From Trissonchulus latispiculum (taxonomy: Eukaryota; Nematoda; Enoplea; Enoplida; Ironidae), in contig JASAND010010946.1 of assembly GCA_030248195.1 (NCBI GenBank), positions 1-64,000 on the forward strand: a DNA stretch of 64,000 bases, read 5' to 3'. Positions 41,289 through 52,990 of this stretch are shown here, one piece after another (the stretch's first letter is position 1; each line of letters opens with the position of its first letter). A program made the translations under genes and the position numbers. The notes below the pieces were generated by a model, which worked only from the letters and a program-made list of their open reading frames with translations, made no database searches and was not told the DNA's origin.

Positions 41289-41510
41289 AAACCAACTAAC
41301 CATCCATACAAACAATTGTACTAACAAATATACTAACTTTATATTAACAAATATAAAAATTTAAAAAAATCAAAAAATCTGTCTGAAAAATTTGATAAAG
41401 TGGAATTAAAAATGAAAAAATAGAAAAACCCTAAAAACCATTAATGGGCCGACGCCGGGTCCCAAGCCCCGGGGGAAGAACGCAGAGGGACGGAAAGTTA
41501 TAAATCTATA
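41255..41510. repeat. 3' module, TIR-proximal copy
   Basis: Partner of 39945-40150; it runs into the right TIR. A short relative (CAGTCCTCTTAAGGGCT) lies on the minus strand just after the polymerase stop (about 28355-28375). Confidence 0.6.
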
Positions 41511-41733
41511 CGACTCATTTGGAAATACTTACCTTCTAACCGATTGATGGAAAAGAAAAAGATGGGGCTCCCAGGGACGACATGTGATGTGTGATGAGAA
41601 GTTTCGTACTCAAAACCCTAGGGAGAACAGATGGTGGTGAACAAAACTTTCAAAAACAAACCTCATGGGACTTTAAACTCTCAAGGTCATTCCCTCCCTT
41701 AGTGGGGGCTCGAAATGTTCCTACTATACTACT
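41442..41733 (-). repeat. Polinton right TIR (292 bp)
   Basis: Inverse of the left TIR; inner edge TAATGGGCCGACGCC, outer edge CTATACTACT. Confidence 0.95.
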
Positions 41734-42675
41734 TGTGTAACTACCTAAGCCCGATATGTCGTCTCCGTCGGGGCCATCTCGGGTATGACGACGGCCCTGG
41801 CCGGTCACCTGTTTGCACTGCCCCGATGCATCTACGCTATGGCTGATGATGGCCTAATCTTTAGGCCTAAAAATGTCTAATTTACTCTCTTTTTGTTTAT
41901 ATACTATGTATTTATAAGCTTATCGGTAATGGTAACAAATTACTTCGCGGCGTTTTAAAAGCCAGTTCGTTGTAAGTGAAAATTGAAAGTTCAAATTTAC
42001 AGCAAAAATTGGTGAAGCTTGACCAAATCAACTCGATAAAGTTAAAAATTTATATTATAACACAGCGATCTGCATTCATAGGTACGTTGCTAGAGAATTA
42101 AATAAGCAGGTCTTTTGTAGCACAAAGCTTTGCTAGAAAACAGTTAAGTTTTGCTTCAGAAAATGTTTGGTGTATGTAGGCGTTTTTAGAAGAGCGTTTA
42201 TAAGTTCATTAGTGCTGTGTTTATTCAAACCATTGCATGCAAATCCTCAAAAGCGTGGGCGAAATTCTTGAATTTTGAAAAAATCCATAATGAAGCCTGT
42301 TAAAAAATTGAGCTGGCATAAACTGTATATAGGTATATAATTGTCAAAACTGCTCAAAATTAGTGCTTTTCACCGAGAAATTATCGTAAGGGACTATACT
42401 TTATTTGAAAATAAAAAAGAAAGAAGAAAGTCCTACCATGTCCCGTCATCATGAAACCTTTTGGAAAATTTAACTGAAGGAAAGTGAATGAATGAACAAA
42501 TATAATAAATTATACAAAAACTGTATTGTTAAGTACAGAAAAAGCTAGTCCTTTCCGTAACACCAAAAATAAACTATAAGAAATGGTGCAGAAGGGGGTC
42601 TGGGGGGGGGAAGCCCCCCCCGAACGGTAATTATGTGGAAACAAATGAATGCGCATTGAAAAAAAGTTCTGACTA
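41734..42675. other. Noncoding flank right of the Polinton
   Basis: No supported ORF; A/T-rich apart from a GTCT(GGGGGGGG)-type G/C hairpin at 42595-42625. Confidence 0.5.
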
Positions 42676-43811
42676 TAGTCAGGGCGGGGAAAAAACACAC
42701 CCGAAAAGATGGGGAGAAAAAACACACCCACCCAGAGAACTCAAGGTAGCAGATATAGAGACCTAATCTAGCGCAAATGAAAGCGCTATCTTTTTATAAT
42801 AAAACCATACCCATAAGGTTGGTATGGACCAAAGCGGTCTATTCTGACAGTGTTCCAAAGTTGACCCCTTAAAACACCTCTAAAACCTAAGAAATTTTAA
42901 ATTTTGCTAAGCTTATTTCTAGACACCTATAAGGAAAACTTAGCTAGTCTTTGGCATATGGGTATATATGGACCCCCTCTAGCGTTTGGTATAGACGGCA
43001 GCCTCCTACCTTTTATGCAGGCTGAGTACTGGGTGTGTTTTTTCTCCCCGCCCATTTGGACCCCTCAGCGGGGAAAAAAACACACCACCCAATTTTTATA
43101 ACTAGTCCAATATGTAGTTCTGAGCAATTCTGATGCTCTTAAACGATAAAGCGGGTCTTGTTTTGTAATTCTGGTTCAAAAAACATGCATTTAGACCCTC
43201 TAATAGCTCATAAATTAAAGATTAAAATTTGCTGCATCATCGTGCCAGGTTTCATATGTTTACAAGGCAAATTTTTTAAAATCTTAAAAAACTTAACGAA
43301 ATTGCAATTTTACGCCAAAACTAACTTAAATAATGATAAACAATCACATTTGCAAGTGTTTTGGTATATTTATAGTTGTCTGGCGCCGCTTTTGCTGCGA
43401 TTTGCGATCATTTCATGGGTTCAGGCGCCTTGACATAAAATGCATCTGACTATGTCCGATAAGCAGCTTTCTACTGGAAACAAAGTGCACTATGTTATTT
43501 AGCATGGCCAAAAATGTACAAACAACCTTTAATATGTAACAATTAGTGTCCCGCGGAACACCCAGGATCATTTTTAGCACCGTGTTTTTTTTCCCCGCCG
43601 GTGTGTTTTTTTCCCCAAATTGCGGGGAGAAAAAACACAGACAAAATCAATTATTGCTACTGATGTACAAGGGATCAAGCGGATTTCTATACATGAATCG
43701 ATAGAACTAAGAGCGATATACACCATGGTACAAACGCAAGCTCTCTCAGCCTTAAGACAGAAAAGTTACAGCCTTAGTTCCGTATATGTGTTTTTTTCCC
43801 CGCCCTGACTA
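42676..43811. mobile_element. TA-flanked TIR element 1 (TAGTCAGGGCGGGG family), 1136 bp
   Basis: Perfect terminal TAGTCAGGGCGGGGAAAAAA at both ends, flanked by TA. The terminal motif GCGGGGAAAAAACACAC recurs internally in both orientations (near 42710, 43040-43080, 43585-43640), ten or so copies in total. No transposase. TA duplication suggests a Tc1/mariner-like mobiliser but the ends match none I know. Confidence 0.7.
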
Positions 43812-44089
43812 TATTTGACAAAAAACTTGTCCAAAATTCCTGTGTAATGTTACACAGTCGCCAAAATTTTTTTGCTATTTTCCAGAAGAGAGTGTGTAAT
43901 TACACACGTTTTTGAGCAAAAAACACTGCTACGGATTATCAAATAGCTTGTGTTTTTACGTCATTTTATTGTTAAATTAATTCCACAGACGAAAATGCCT
44001 TGGAACATTTATCCGCTCTGCTAAATACGCAGTAACTTTGCCTCTAGTTCCGGGGGAGTGTCGCCATTCGGCAGCATAATGCTCATCTC
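43812..44089. other. Noncoding spacer between MITEs
   Basis: Contains TGTGTAA...TTACACA pairs near 43838-43905; no ORF. Confidence 0.35.
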
Positions 44090-44428
44090 CAGGGTATTTT
44101 TAGGGATTTTTTTTCGGGGGAGGGGAAGATTTTTTCACAAAAATCAGCCAAAAAATACTATTTTTTGGCGTATTTTGCATGGTGAAACGCAAAAAGTTCT
44201 CAAAAATGCCAGGATTTAAGCTAAAAATAGCTATTTTTACGAAAAAATCTCCGGCGAAGCCGGAAAATTTTTGAAGATTGGCCTATTTTTGGCAAAAATT
44301 TGGGCCTCCAAAAAATCCCGGGGGGGAGCAAAAATCCCGGGATGGGGCGATTCCGGGGGGAAGGCATTTTCGGGGGGGAAAGGTCAATTTCGGGGGGGGG
44401 GCCCCCCCCCCCTGTAAAAAATACCCTG
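44090..44428. mobile_element. G-run MITE (CAGGGTATTTTT family), 339 bp
   Basis: Ends CAGGGTATTTTT and complement, flanked by ATCTC (44085-44089, 44429-44433). Long G or C runs near the right end and a central CTCCGGCGAAGCCGG hairpin at about 44250. A second copy lies inverted at 60940-61336. Confidence 0.8.
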
Positions 44429-44659
44429 ATCTCCTGTCGTAGCCTTTTTGGTTGTTTCGTCGTACTGGTTGTCTTAATTTTGACAGTTTTAACAAAAGTC
44501 TACTAGACGTTCAACTTCGACTAATTTCTTGCACTATAAATGCATTACTAAAGCTTGCTTAAGGAGGCCTGTAAATGTTTATGCTATGGAGCTTGTTCAA
44601 AGAGGAAGTTTTAAGTTTGATTCATTTTTATCTTGTCTAGTAAATTGTTATTCGTTCAG

Positions 44660-44800
44660 AGCTATCTCGGATCAAGAAACGTTGCACCTGCTGTTGGTGC
44701 GGTGCGAAGAGAAAGAAGCGGTGGAGCTTTGCTGTCACATCCGTCAACTTTCCAACATGCTTCACCTTCGTTTCCAGTGAGCAGACCACCCGGTCTAATG
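44660..44800 (+). CDS. Unrecognised gene, exon 1 seen (Ser/Pro-rich)
   Basis: Between an acceptor TTATTCGTTCAG and a donor GTGGGT at 44801; 47 codons, phase 0 both sides. Ser/Arg/Pro-rich, as is the start of the next exon. Competing reading: a longer open frame 44529-44780 in another frame. Assignment rests on phase and composition only. Confidence 0.4.
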
Positions 44801-45054
44801 GTGGGTGTTTTGTTTTTTCTTGTGTTTACACATAACTAAACTGGCGCATACAAAAGTGCGTACTTGTCATGACAAAATCCAATTACAGATTAAAGAATGA
44901 CTGGTGACAAGCTGGCGTTGGGTTAAGCGGCTGTCAAAAATTGAATTTTTTAAACGTGGGCAGAACTGTGTCTTCAAGCAGTAACGTTAAGAGTTTGGGC
45001 AGAGCGAAGTCAATTTGACATTATGGATTTCAGCTTCAATCACTGTTGTTGTTG

Positions 45055-45086
<32 letters not shown>

Positions 45087-45165
45087 CTGGTCCAAGGAAG
45101 TACCTTGCCGTGGTGGACCGGCAGAACCCATTCCCCCCTGGTCTTTCCGGTGGAAATGGCAACAA

Positions 45166-45528
45166 ATGGCTTCCCACACCCTGGCTCCCAACGGAGGGAG
45201 CCCAGACCCCATGCAACGGGTACCCCCCTGGAATCGGAACCCCCGGGAACAGGCCTCCCGTCCAGCCCGCCCATATCCAGTCGGGTTTTTAGCCAGCGGC
45301 TCCGGTAAACCAGCCTACTGGGGCCGCCTACTGCTACTGGCTGGGGACATTGAGCGAAACCCCGGGCCGGGACCAACCAGCCCAGTTTGTGACAGAAACG
45401 TTCCTAAGAACTGTCATGTGCAATCGGTGCATCGGATGGGTCCACCTCACTCTGTTGCGGCCTCAGGTCGTTCGGAAACTACAACTACAACTAGATCTGT
45501 GCCATATGCATTCCTCCACCCCGCCTGA
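45166..45528 (+). pseudogene. LINE A N-terminal ORF with 2A peptide
   Basis: From ATG 45166 the frame leads to LLLLAGDIERNPGP (2A core GDIERNPGP at 45343-45369) and then VCDRNV; the frame is lost within ten codons in the PHD-like finger and ends at 45528. 2A sequences cause the ribosome to skip a peptide bond before the final Pro, releasing the short leader; they occur at the N terminus of several APE-type LINEs. Confidence 0.75.
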
Positions 45529-46280
45529 CACAGCCCTCCAAGGTGCCTCGGGCGGCACCATCCCCGCCAGCCCACCCCCACCGGTCAGCTCCCCTCGCTC
45601 TCCACTACGGCCACCCACCTCACCAAGGCCCCGACTATCCAAGCCTCTACCAAGGCCCCGGCAACTGCACTGACGATGCGCCCCAAACCGCTAGTGTCAA
45701 CCGGCAACGGAATGGACGCCCACTTCGAGTCCTCCAATGGAACGCTGGCGGACTCCATTGCCAACGAAAGAGTCTGCATTGGATCCGGGATCCAATATCT
45801 GCGACAGAGTCAGCAGTTCGACGTAGCATATCCCATCCAGCTGGAGAATAGAGAACAACGACGTCTCGTCCTATCGCCCGGTGAGCCTAACCAGCTGTCT
45901 GGCGAAGCTCATGGAAACGGTGGTGAAGAGTAGGCTCTAGTTTGCCCTTGAATCATCTGGATCTTTCAGCTCTCTCCAGGCAGACTTCAGACAACTCAGA
46001 GGTACAGAGAACCAGCTGGCTAGAATAATCCAGGATATCGCAGACAGGTTTCCAGAAGAAGCTCCCAGCCAAAAGAACAGCCCTTACCCTAATTGATTTC
46101 CCACGGGCCTTCGACACCGTACACACGGATGCTCTTATCAAGAAACTCCTGGAATTCAATCTGCCAGTTAGCTGTATCAAATGGATCAAAGCCTTTCTTA
46201 CAGACAGACGGGCCCGGGTTTCTTACAACGGAACCCTCAGTAATTGGAAGATCTTCCACCACGGAGTTCCTCAAGGCTCG

Positions 46281-47762
46281 GTGCTCTCTCCACTCCTATT
46301 CATCATTTTCATCAACGACATCCTGAACGATCTACCTGAGGGAGTGGAGGGAAGCATTTACGCAGATGACCTGGCCATCTGGGCATCCGACCCGGACGTC
46401 ATCTCTGCTGAGTCCAAGCTTCAGACTGCTCTGGACAGAATTGGCAACTGGGCGAAGAAATGGGGTTTGACAATCAATGCAGGAAAATGCCAGGCCTGCA
46501 TCTTCACCACCCACAATCGTCCGGCCAGCCACAGACCACAGCTCAGAATCAATGGCCATGATATGCCTTATGATCCTAACCCTACGTTCCTTGGCGTGAA
46601 GTTTGACTGGAAGCTCTGTTTTGCCCCGCATGTTACCTCCATCAAGGCCAGGACAGCTGCACGCATCTCCGTTCTCAGCGCTCTGGCAGGACGCACCTGG
46701 AGACCTTGTAAGGAAGATCTGAGACTGATCTTCATTTCCTACATCAGATCCCTCATGGAGTATGCAGCTTCGACATGGTACCCTTCTATCTCGTCTACCA
46801 GCGCCAACCGCCTGGAAATCATACAAAATCAGGCGGTGAGGAAAATAACCGGGTGCCTGCCTGGAACTCCTGTGGAATACGCCAGAATGGAGGCGAACCT
46901 GCCTCCGTTCTCTCTTCGGGCGGAGGAACTAGTGGCCATTGGATACGAGAGGAGTCTCCGCCTCCCTGCGGACAACCCCCGACGTGCAATCAGTGAACGG
47001 AATATACAACAACGGTTACCATCTCAGGATTCTTGGAGGGAAAAGGGCAGGAAGGCATCAGTCTCTGCTGGACTGGCCAACAGGGCAAGGGAACCTGTCT
47101 GCCTCCCAGCAGTTCCTCCGAGTATGATCCCGCCCAATATAACCTGCTTTGCCACGCTGGGGGCGATGTCCCCGGGGAGGCGGAAGGATGAGCTGACTCC
47201 AGCTGAGCTCAAGACTGCAGCCCTAGCCTCTCTCAGCACTCTCCCCAGTGCTGACGTCACTCTCTGGACCGATGGCGCCGTGGAAGGGTCGAATCAGAAG
47301 GGTGGAGCCGGCGTCGTAATATCGGATAATCAAGGAGTCATCATTACCACCATTGAATCCCCTGCCGGAAGTATCTGCTCCAGTCTGCGCGCGGAAGAAA
47401 CTGCTGTCCACAGCGGTCTGGAATGGATTCATGACCGTCTCCGGCATCATGGCCAATCTCTTCCGGAAGTCAGAATTTGCACCGACTCCAAGTCTCTGAT
47501 CCAGAAGATTGAATCCGGCCCACTGAAACCGATGTCGCAGCTGGAAACGGCCATCTGGCACAAGCTCTGTCAGATCTCCCAACTTGGCAGCCACATAACC
47601 CTTCACTGGGTACCTAGCCACGTTGGAATCCAAGGAAACGAGGCAGCTGACAGAGTGGCCAAGTCTGCGACTGCCCTGGAACAAGGCCGGATTGGAATTG
47701 ACCTAACTACTGCCAGGGCTACCATCAAACGGTACATAAAGGAAGAATGCCGCAGACTCTGA
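46281..47762 (+). pseudogene. LINE A reverse transcriptase-RNase H fragment
   Basis: 493-codon open frame without a genuine start; its first codons continue the RT motif B (VPQGSVLSP) that lies partly in another frame upstream. Motif C is YADDLAIW (near 46358). RNase H follows with LWTDGAVEG (near 47263), LRAEE, CTDSKS and HWVPSHVGIQGNEAAD (near 47606). The terminal zinc knuckle (CPEC) lies in a shifted frame at 47829-48095. Confidence 0.85.
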
Positions 47763-48244
47763 TCTCAGTACGACACCGAAGATATTTACGACGCCCACCT
47801 GCCAGTCGGCCCTACACGCGAAGAAAACATGACCCGGAAAGAGCGTTGCGTTCTGTCACAACTCCGTTGCAAAGGCCACTCCCTACTCCTAGCCAAGCAA
47901 CGGTTCCGAATGGGACTATCCAATTCTCCATCCTGCCCGGAATGTGATAGTGAGGAGGAGGATCTAGCCCACCTCCTCCTGCACTGTCCAAACCATACCT
48001 CTGCCCGACGGCGGCACCTGGGGACAAGGCCGCGCCTGGACATATATCCAAGGGTCCCCCCGGGTTCTGGCTTTCCTCATGTGGGGCGGATCTGATCCGT
48101 CCTAACCACATTGGGTCCCCCCAAGCTGGTCCTGGAACAGGAAGAAGAAGAAGAAGTGGTGGTGGTAATTTAATGAATTATAATCAAAGTTAATGACAAA
48201 TTATTCTTGGTTTGAAGATTTGTTTATTTTGCTGTTTGTTTTAG

Positions 48245-48823
48245 GACAGCACTATTGCTGGTCTAAGAGGTGTCTGCGATGATGATGCACGTGGATTGGG
48301 ACAGCCGCCTTTAGCTGTGCGCAGAGATCAGGGCCAAGTTGGACCATCGCAGGGCTCCGGCTTTTCCTCATTTTTTTCGGATTCTGATGGCATGGCCGCC
48401 GTCACTCCGACTATGCGCGGAAGAAGTGATCCATCTGCGCAGGCCAAACCACCTGTCAAGGTGATTGGTATCGGCAGTCTTTTGGGAATTAGTTCCTCCG
48501 GGAATTCTGTGGCGGGTAGCGGAGCATCTGCTGGGGCCGTTTCGGAATTGCATGGACGGATTCCAAAGTGGTTTGACAGATCCAGAGCTCAGATGTTTGA
48601 TGCGGCTCTGTGCATGCGTGGTGTTCCTCCTGAAATCTACGAGATTATTAAAATTGTGGCAGTTACGGCTGAATTTCGTCAAGATGGTCTTTCCAAGCTG
48701 AGATCATTCATTCATGATTTTGTGCAACGCGGCGGCAATATATTTCCGTTTCTGTCATTCTTGGCCATGCATATTCATTATTCAATCATGAATTATGCCA
48801 TTTATTCCAAGCCTGTTCGTGAT
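48245..48823 (+). CDS. Unrecognised gene, middle exon
   Basis: Acceptor TTTGTTTTAG, donor GTAAGT at 48824, phase 0 on both sides, 193 codons. N-terminal ~100 residues are Gly/Ser/Pro-rich and likely disordered; the rest is folded (GRIPKWFDRSRAQMFDAAL, FPFLSFLAMHIHYSIMNYAIY). No known domain recognised. Codon use and clean splice sites argue for a real gene. LINE A lies in the preceding intron. Confidence 0.65.
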
Positions 48824-49247
48824 GTAAGTTGTGAGTATGCTACCAAATAATGCTTTATATACTTGTCTAATTTGCTACATCTCTACGATAGATTCAGGCG
48901 TTTTATGAAAGGTGGAGATGACACCACCGCTCCATCCGCTGGTTTGGAAATGCTACTCATTATTTTGGCTCTCCAGCCTTTCCTTTAATGAGCCCTTAAT
49001 ATCTTGAGAAGTGGATCCTTAGTTAGTAGTTACTACAGCAGTTTTTATGGAAATAGCCACAGCTAGGGGTAAGCTGGACTGTAGTTTCGTAGTTTACTAG
49101 ATGCTCTAACTTATTGATTGAAAATTAAAAACAGAAAAAAGAAAAGGAATAAACTTGCAATAAAAAACGTTTTCTTACGTATCTACGTTTTCTTACGTTA
49201 CCTACGCAATGTAGTTTGTATTATGCTTTATCTAATCTGTTATATAG

Positions 49248-49891
49248 AGAGTCGAAGAAAGTGCGCAGCTATGGGGAATTAACCGAAAAGAATTGAGCAG
49301 TGTGTTGGCCTGCCGTTTCTATCTTTCCACTGTACCTGAGCCCATTCCAAACCTACGACGCAAGCAGTTTCCTCCCTTCAATTTTGCCAGTTTCGATCAT
49401 CCTGAATGGTCCCACGCAGCCCCTCCAAATGATCACTGCAAACCAAGGCGTAGCCCTAAGGATGAAAGATTTGTAAAGGCTGGTCAGGCAAATGTCCCCA
49501 TAAAAATACCTGAAGTGGGCGACTATACGCTTGATGATATCCCAGCCGTTTATTTTGATGAAAAGGAGCCAAGCGTACTGTATATGAGTCGACGAACCAA
49601 AGATTTTGCCGCGTCCATTATTGGTTTCTGTGTGAAGGAGAAGAAACCTGTGGATGGTTTCATGCATCGTTTGCGAGAATTCTTTGGTAGCAGTGCTTTG
49701 AAAGAGCTGGCAGAGCATCCAAAGTTTGCCGGGGTCTGGACGGATACAAAGCGCGATTTGGCAGAATTTCTGGACGAGGATGAGAAAAGTCCGGCTGTTG
49801 AAAGCAAGCCATGTGTTCCTTTATCGTCTAGCGCTGCTATTTCGCAGTCGGTTGGCAGCGGTGGCGGTGGAAATGGTGTGGATGCAGATGC
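49248..49891 (+). CDS. Unrecognised gene, next exon
   Basis: Starts after TATATAG in phase 0, ends at a GTAAGT donor at 49892 (phase 2); 214 codons. Contains EESAQLWGINRKELSSVLAC, a Pro/His-rich stretch, then an acidic helical region and a Gly/Ser tail. No signal peptide or membrane segment. Continues the gene of 48245-48823; further exons must lie beyond the repeat-filled 50-64 kb region or outside the window. Function unknown. Confidence 0.65.
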
Positions 49892-51159
49892 GTAAGTAGT
49901 GTCTTTTCTTTTTTGTTTCTATTGAAAGCCTTATATCCTGTGTCGTGTCTTTGGTTGTTCAAGATTTTAAGCCAAACTTCGGCTCGGAAAAGGACAAGGG
50001 GAGAAATTCCTTCCACTTCTGTGTTTTGTAGGTTCTGAAAACCCGCCAGCCGCTAATACCGGCAATGTTTTTATTCAAATTGTTGTGCATTTGCATATTT
50101 CCAAAATATACCCTCGTTAAGGGGGGCTAAAATGGGGGTGTCCCGAATTTGTCCGATTGACCTTCTTTTTGGCAAAGTTAAAGAGCGTGGGTGTGGTCAA
50201 AAATACTTGGTCGTTGGTTCTTAGCTGGCTTCCAGCCATGTGCAGCCGTCGCGTTTATGTGCCCGACCACCCCTTCGCAACTACCAACATAATTAATTAA
50301 AAATCTCTGCTGGAAGCAAGACCCTAGCTTCAAGCTAGTCATTGGCACATATGATTTGGCACATGTGCCCCTATCTGCGGAAAAATACTAGACATCTGTA
50401 TCTTATCTGCATCTAAGGGAATTACTCTTCAAAGTTGAAGTTTCGGCAAAAATTTAAAAATTTTTGGCTAAAGAAAGGAAAATTATGTAGGGGCGCGATA
50501 GCGCCCCTACATAATATGGGTATAAAGGCGTCTGCGCGGCCCCCTGGAGACCGTGTTGGCCTGGTGCCAGCTAATTAGAGGTCCGGCGGTGGTAAAAAGG
50601 TTACCATCGTAAACAACTCGAGTAGTACTACAAGTACCACCATACTTTTGGTTCGAATTCGAAACTTCGAATTTTTGCACTAGGCGATAGTTACCGTGCG
50701 TTTGTTTTTTTTTCTCGGTGAATAACGCTTATTGGAAATGCATTTTACGGCTAAGTGTTGGAACGATGTGGGGATTTTGGCACCATACTACTATTATATG
50801 TTGGTAGACAGGATCCCCCATGCTACCTTTTTTTGGTCATTTTGGCACCTGGCCAATTTTGCCTCTGTGCCAAGGTCCCAAAGTCGGACTTTCGCTATTT
50901 TTCGCAAATTTTGGTCACACTTTTCTAGAATTGGGTAGAAGCTGGAGAGGTCTAGTATCTTTTGTTGAAAATTACCAGTAGGGGTGCATAAAGTAACGAG
51001 GGGGATTTTTTAATATTGCTCCCTAGCTTTCAGGAGATGGGCCCAAACTTTGCATTTTTTGGCCTGTTTGGGCGAAAAGTTTCCAAGTCCCACTTTTACT
51101 AGAAATGGCCTAAAAGTCACTAAAAATGGCGTTCTTCGGTCTTGGGGTGGTGCCCATAT

Positions 51160-52920
51160 ACAGTAAATCGGGGTCGCTGAAAACGATGAGCATACTGCAG
51201 ATACCGCCCGAAGTGACCACTGGTTAGCATGGCTCCTGTGGTTCCTCGCCCAGGGTCAGAGTTGGGAAAACTCACTCTAAACAGCGTTTTTCGGCGTTTT
51301 GGTCGGAGGCATATATAGTAAATCGACTACGCTTGTTTCAATGGGCATATCGCCGAAACCGACGGAAGTGACCAACGGTCACTACAGCCTATGGGGCCTA
51401 TTGACCACTGGTCAAACGGCCTAAAACTGCGTTTTTCGGCGTTTTGGTCGGGGGCATATATAGTAAATCGACTACGCTCGTTTCAATGGGCATATTGCCG
51501 AAGTCGAGGGAAGTGACCAGTGCTCACTACGGTCTATGGGCCCTATTGACCAGTGGTCAAACCCCTTAAAATAGCGTTTTTCGTCGTTTTGATCGGGGGC
51601 ATATATAGTAAATCGACTACGCTCGTTTCAATGGACATATTGCCGAAATTGAGGGAAGTGACCACTGGTCACTACAGCCTACGGGGCCTACTGACCACTG
51701 GTCAAACGGCCTAAAACTGCGTTTTCGTCGTTTTGATCGGGGGCATATATAGTAAATCGACTACGCTCGTTTCAATGGGCATATTGCCGAAATTGAGGGA
51801 AGTGACCTGTGGTCACTACGGTCTAAGGGGCCTATTGACCAGTGGTCAAACCCCTTAAAACAGCGTTTTGCGGCGTTTTGGTTAGGGGCATATATAGTAA
51901 ATCCACTACGCTTGTTTCAATGGGCATATCGCCGAAACCGACGGAAGTGACCACTGGTCACTACAGCCTATGGGGCCTATTGACCACTGGTCAAACGGCC
52001 TAAAACAGCGTTTTCGGCGTTTTGGTCGGGGGCATATATAGCAAATCGACTACGCTCGTTTCAATGGGCATATCGCCGAAACCGACGGAAGTGACCACTG
52101 GTCACTACAGCCTATGGGGCCTATTGACCACTGGTCAAACGGCCCAAAACACCGTTTTTCGGCGTTTTGGTCGGGGGCATATATAGTAAATCGACTACGC
52201 TCGTTTCAATGGGCATATTGCCGAAGTCGAGGGAAGTGACCAGTGGTCACTACGGTCTATGGGCCCTATTGACCAGTGGTCAAACCCCTTAAAATAGCGT
52301 TTTTCGGCGTTTTGGTCGGGGGCATATATAGTAAATCGACTACGGTCGTTTCAATGGGCATATCGACAAAACCGACGGAAGTGACCACTGGTCACTACAG
52401 CCTATGGGGCCTATTGACCACTGGTCAAACGGCCTAAAACTGCGTTTTTCAGCGTTTTGGTCGGGGGCATGTATAGTAAATCGACTACGCTCGTTTCAAT
52501 GGGCATATCGCCGAAACCGACGGAAGTGACCACTGGTCACTACAGCCTACGGGGCCTACTGACCACTGGTCAAACGGCCTAAAACTGCGTTTTCGTCGTT
52601 TTGATCCGGGGCATATATAGTAAATCGACTACGCTCGTTTCAATGGGCATATTGCCGAAATTGAGGGAAGTGACCTGTGGTCACTGCGGTCTATGGGGCC
52701 TATTGACCAGTGGTCAAACCCCTTAAAACAGCGTTTTGCGGCGTTTTGGTTGGGGGCATATATAGTAAATCCACTACGCTCGTTTCAATGGGCATATTGC
52801 CGAAATCGAGGGAGTGACCAGTGGTCACTACGATCTATGGGGCCTATTGACCAGTGGTCAAACCCTTTAAAACAGCTTTTGTTGGGGGCATATATTGTAA
52901 ATCGACTACGCTCGTTTAGC
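51160..52920. repeat. ~145-bp satellite, about 12 monomers
   Basis: The phrase CATATATAGTAAATCGACTA recurs at about 51313, 51463, 51600, 51746, 51890, 52035, 52180, 52324, 52470, 52613, 52758 and (worn) 52890, with a degenerate first copy near 51155. Each monomer holds two short palindromes, TGACCA-C/G-TGGTCA. Two monomer types (…CCGACGGAAG…ACGGCC and …GAGGGAAG…ACCCCTT) partly alternate. Confidence 0.9.
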
Positions 52921-52990
52921 ATGGCACTGTTCAAGCTCCTTGTATCCATTACCGCATTGCTGGAAAGGGATCCATTAAAATGACAGAAGG

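Larger units (their letters stand above)
27822..41733. mobile_element. Polinton/Maverick element, 13.9 kb, nearly complete
   Basis: Long TIRs start AGTAGTATAGTAGG at both ends (left 27822-28122, right 41442-41733). Encodes the diagnostic set: protein-primed family B polymerase, FtsK/HerA-type packaging ATPase, retroviral-type integrase with chromodomain, adenain-like protease, and two jelly-roll-type capsid proteins, plus small virion-like and accessory ORFs. Polymerase runs leftward; all other genes run rightward. Most ORFs are intact, so the copy is young or functional. Unexpectedly no 6-bp target duplication is visible (AACCCT left, TGTGTA right). Confidence 0.97.
45046..48172 (+). mobile_element. 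LINE copy A (I/Ingi-like: 2A + PHD-like + APE relic + RT + RNase H)
   Basis: Begins after a (GTT)n(GGT)n microsatellite and ends with a (GAA)n tail followed again by GGTGGTGGT, which is a plausible target duplication. Order: N-terminal 2A motif, Cys/His finger (VCDRNV..., CNRC in a shifted frame), first residues of an AP endonuclease (LRVLQWNAGGL), reverse transcriptase, RNase H and a CCHC-type terminal knuckle (CPEC...HLLLHC). The endonuclease body and early RT are missing, and several frameshifts show it is dead. It lies in an intron. Confidence 0.88.

Noticed and set aside
44529..44780. 83-codon ORF overlapping the proposed exon 44660-44800
   Set aside because: Ends at a stop before the donor and cannot be joined to downstream exons; the other frame splices in phase. 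Kept as an alternative only.
45015..45376. Val/Gly or Cys/Trp-rich ORFs at the LINE 5' end
   Set aside because: Translations of the (GTT)n(GGT)n microsatellite.
52693..52983. 96-codon ORF with a repeated QWSLRSMGPIDQW-like unit
   Set aside because: Reads through the 145-bp satellite; periodicity comes from the DNA repeat and stops occur in other monomers.
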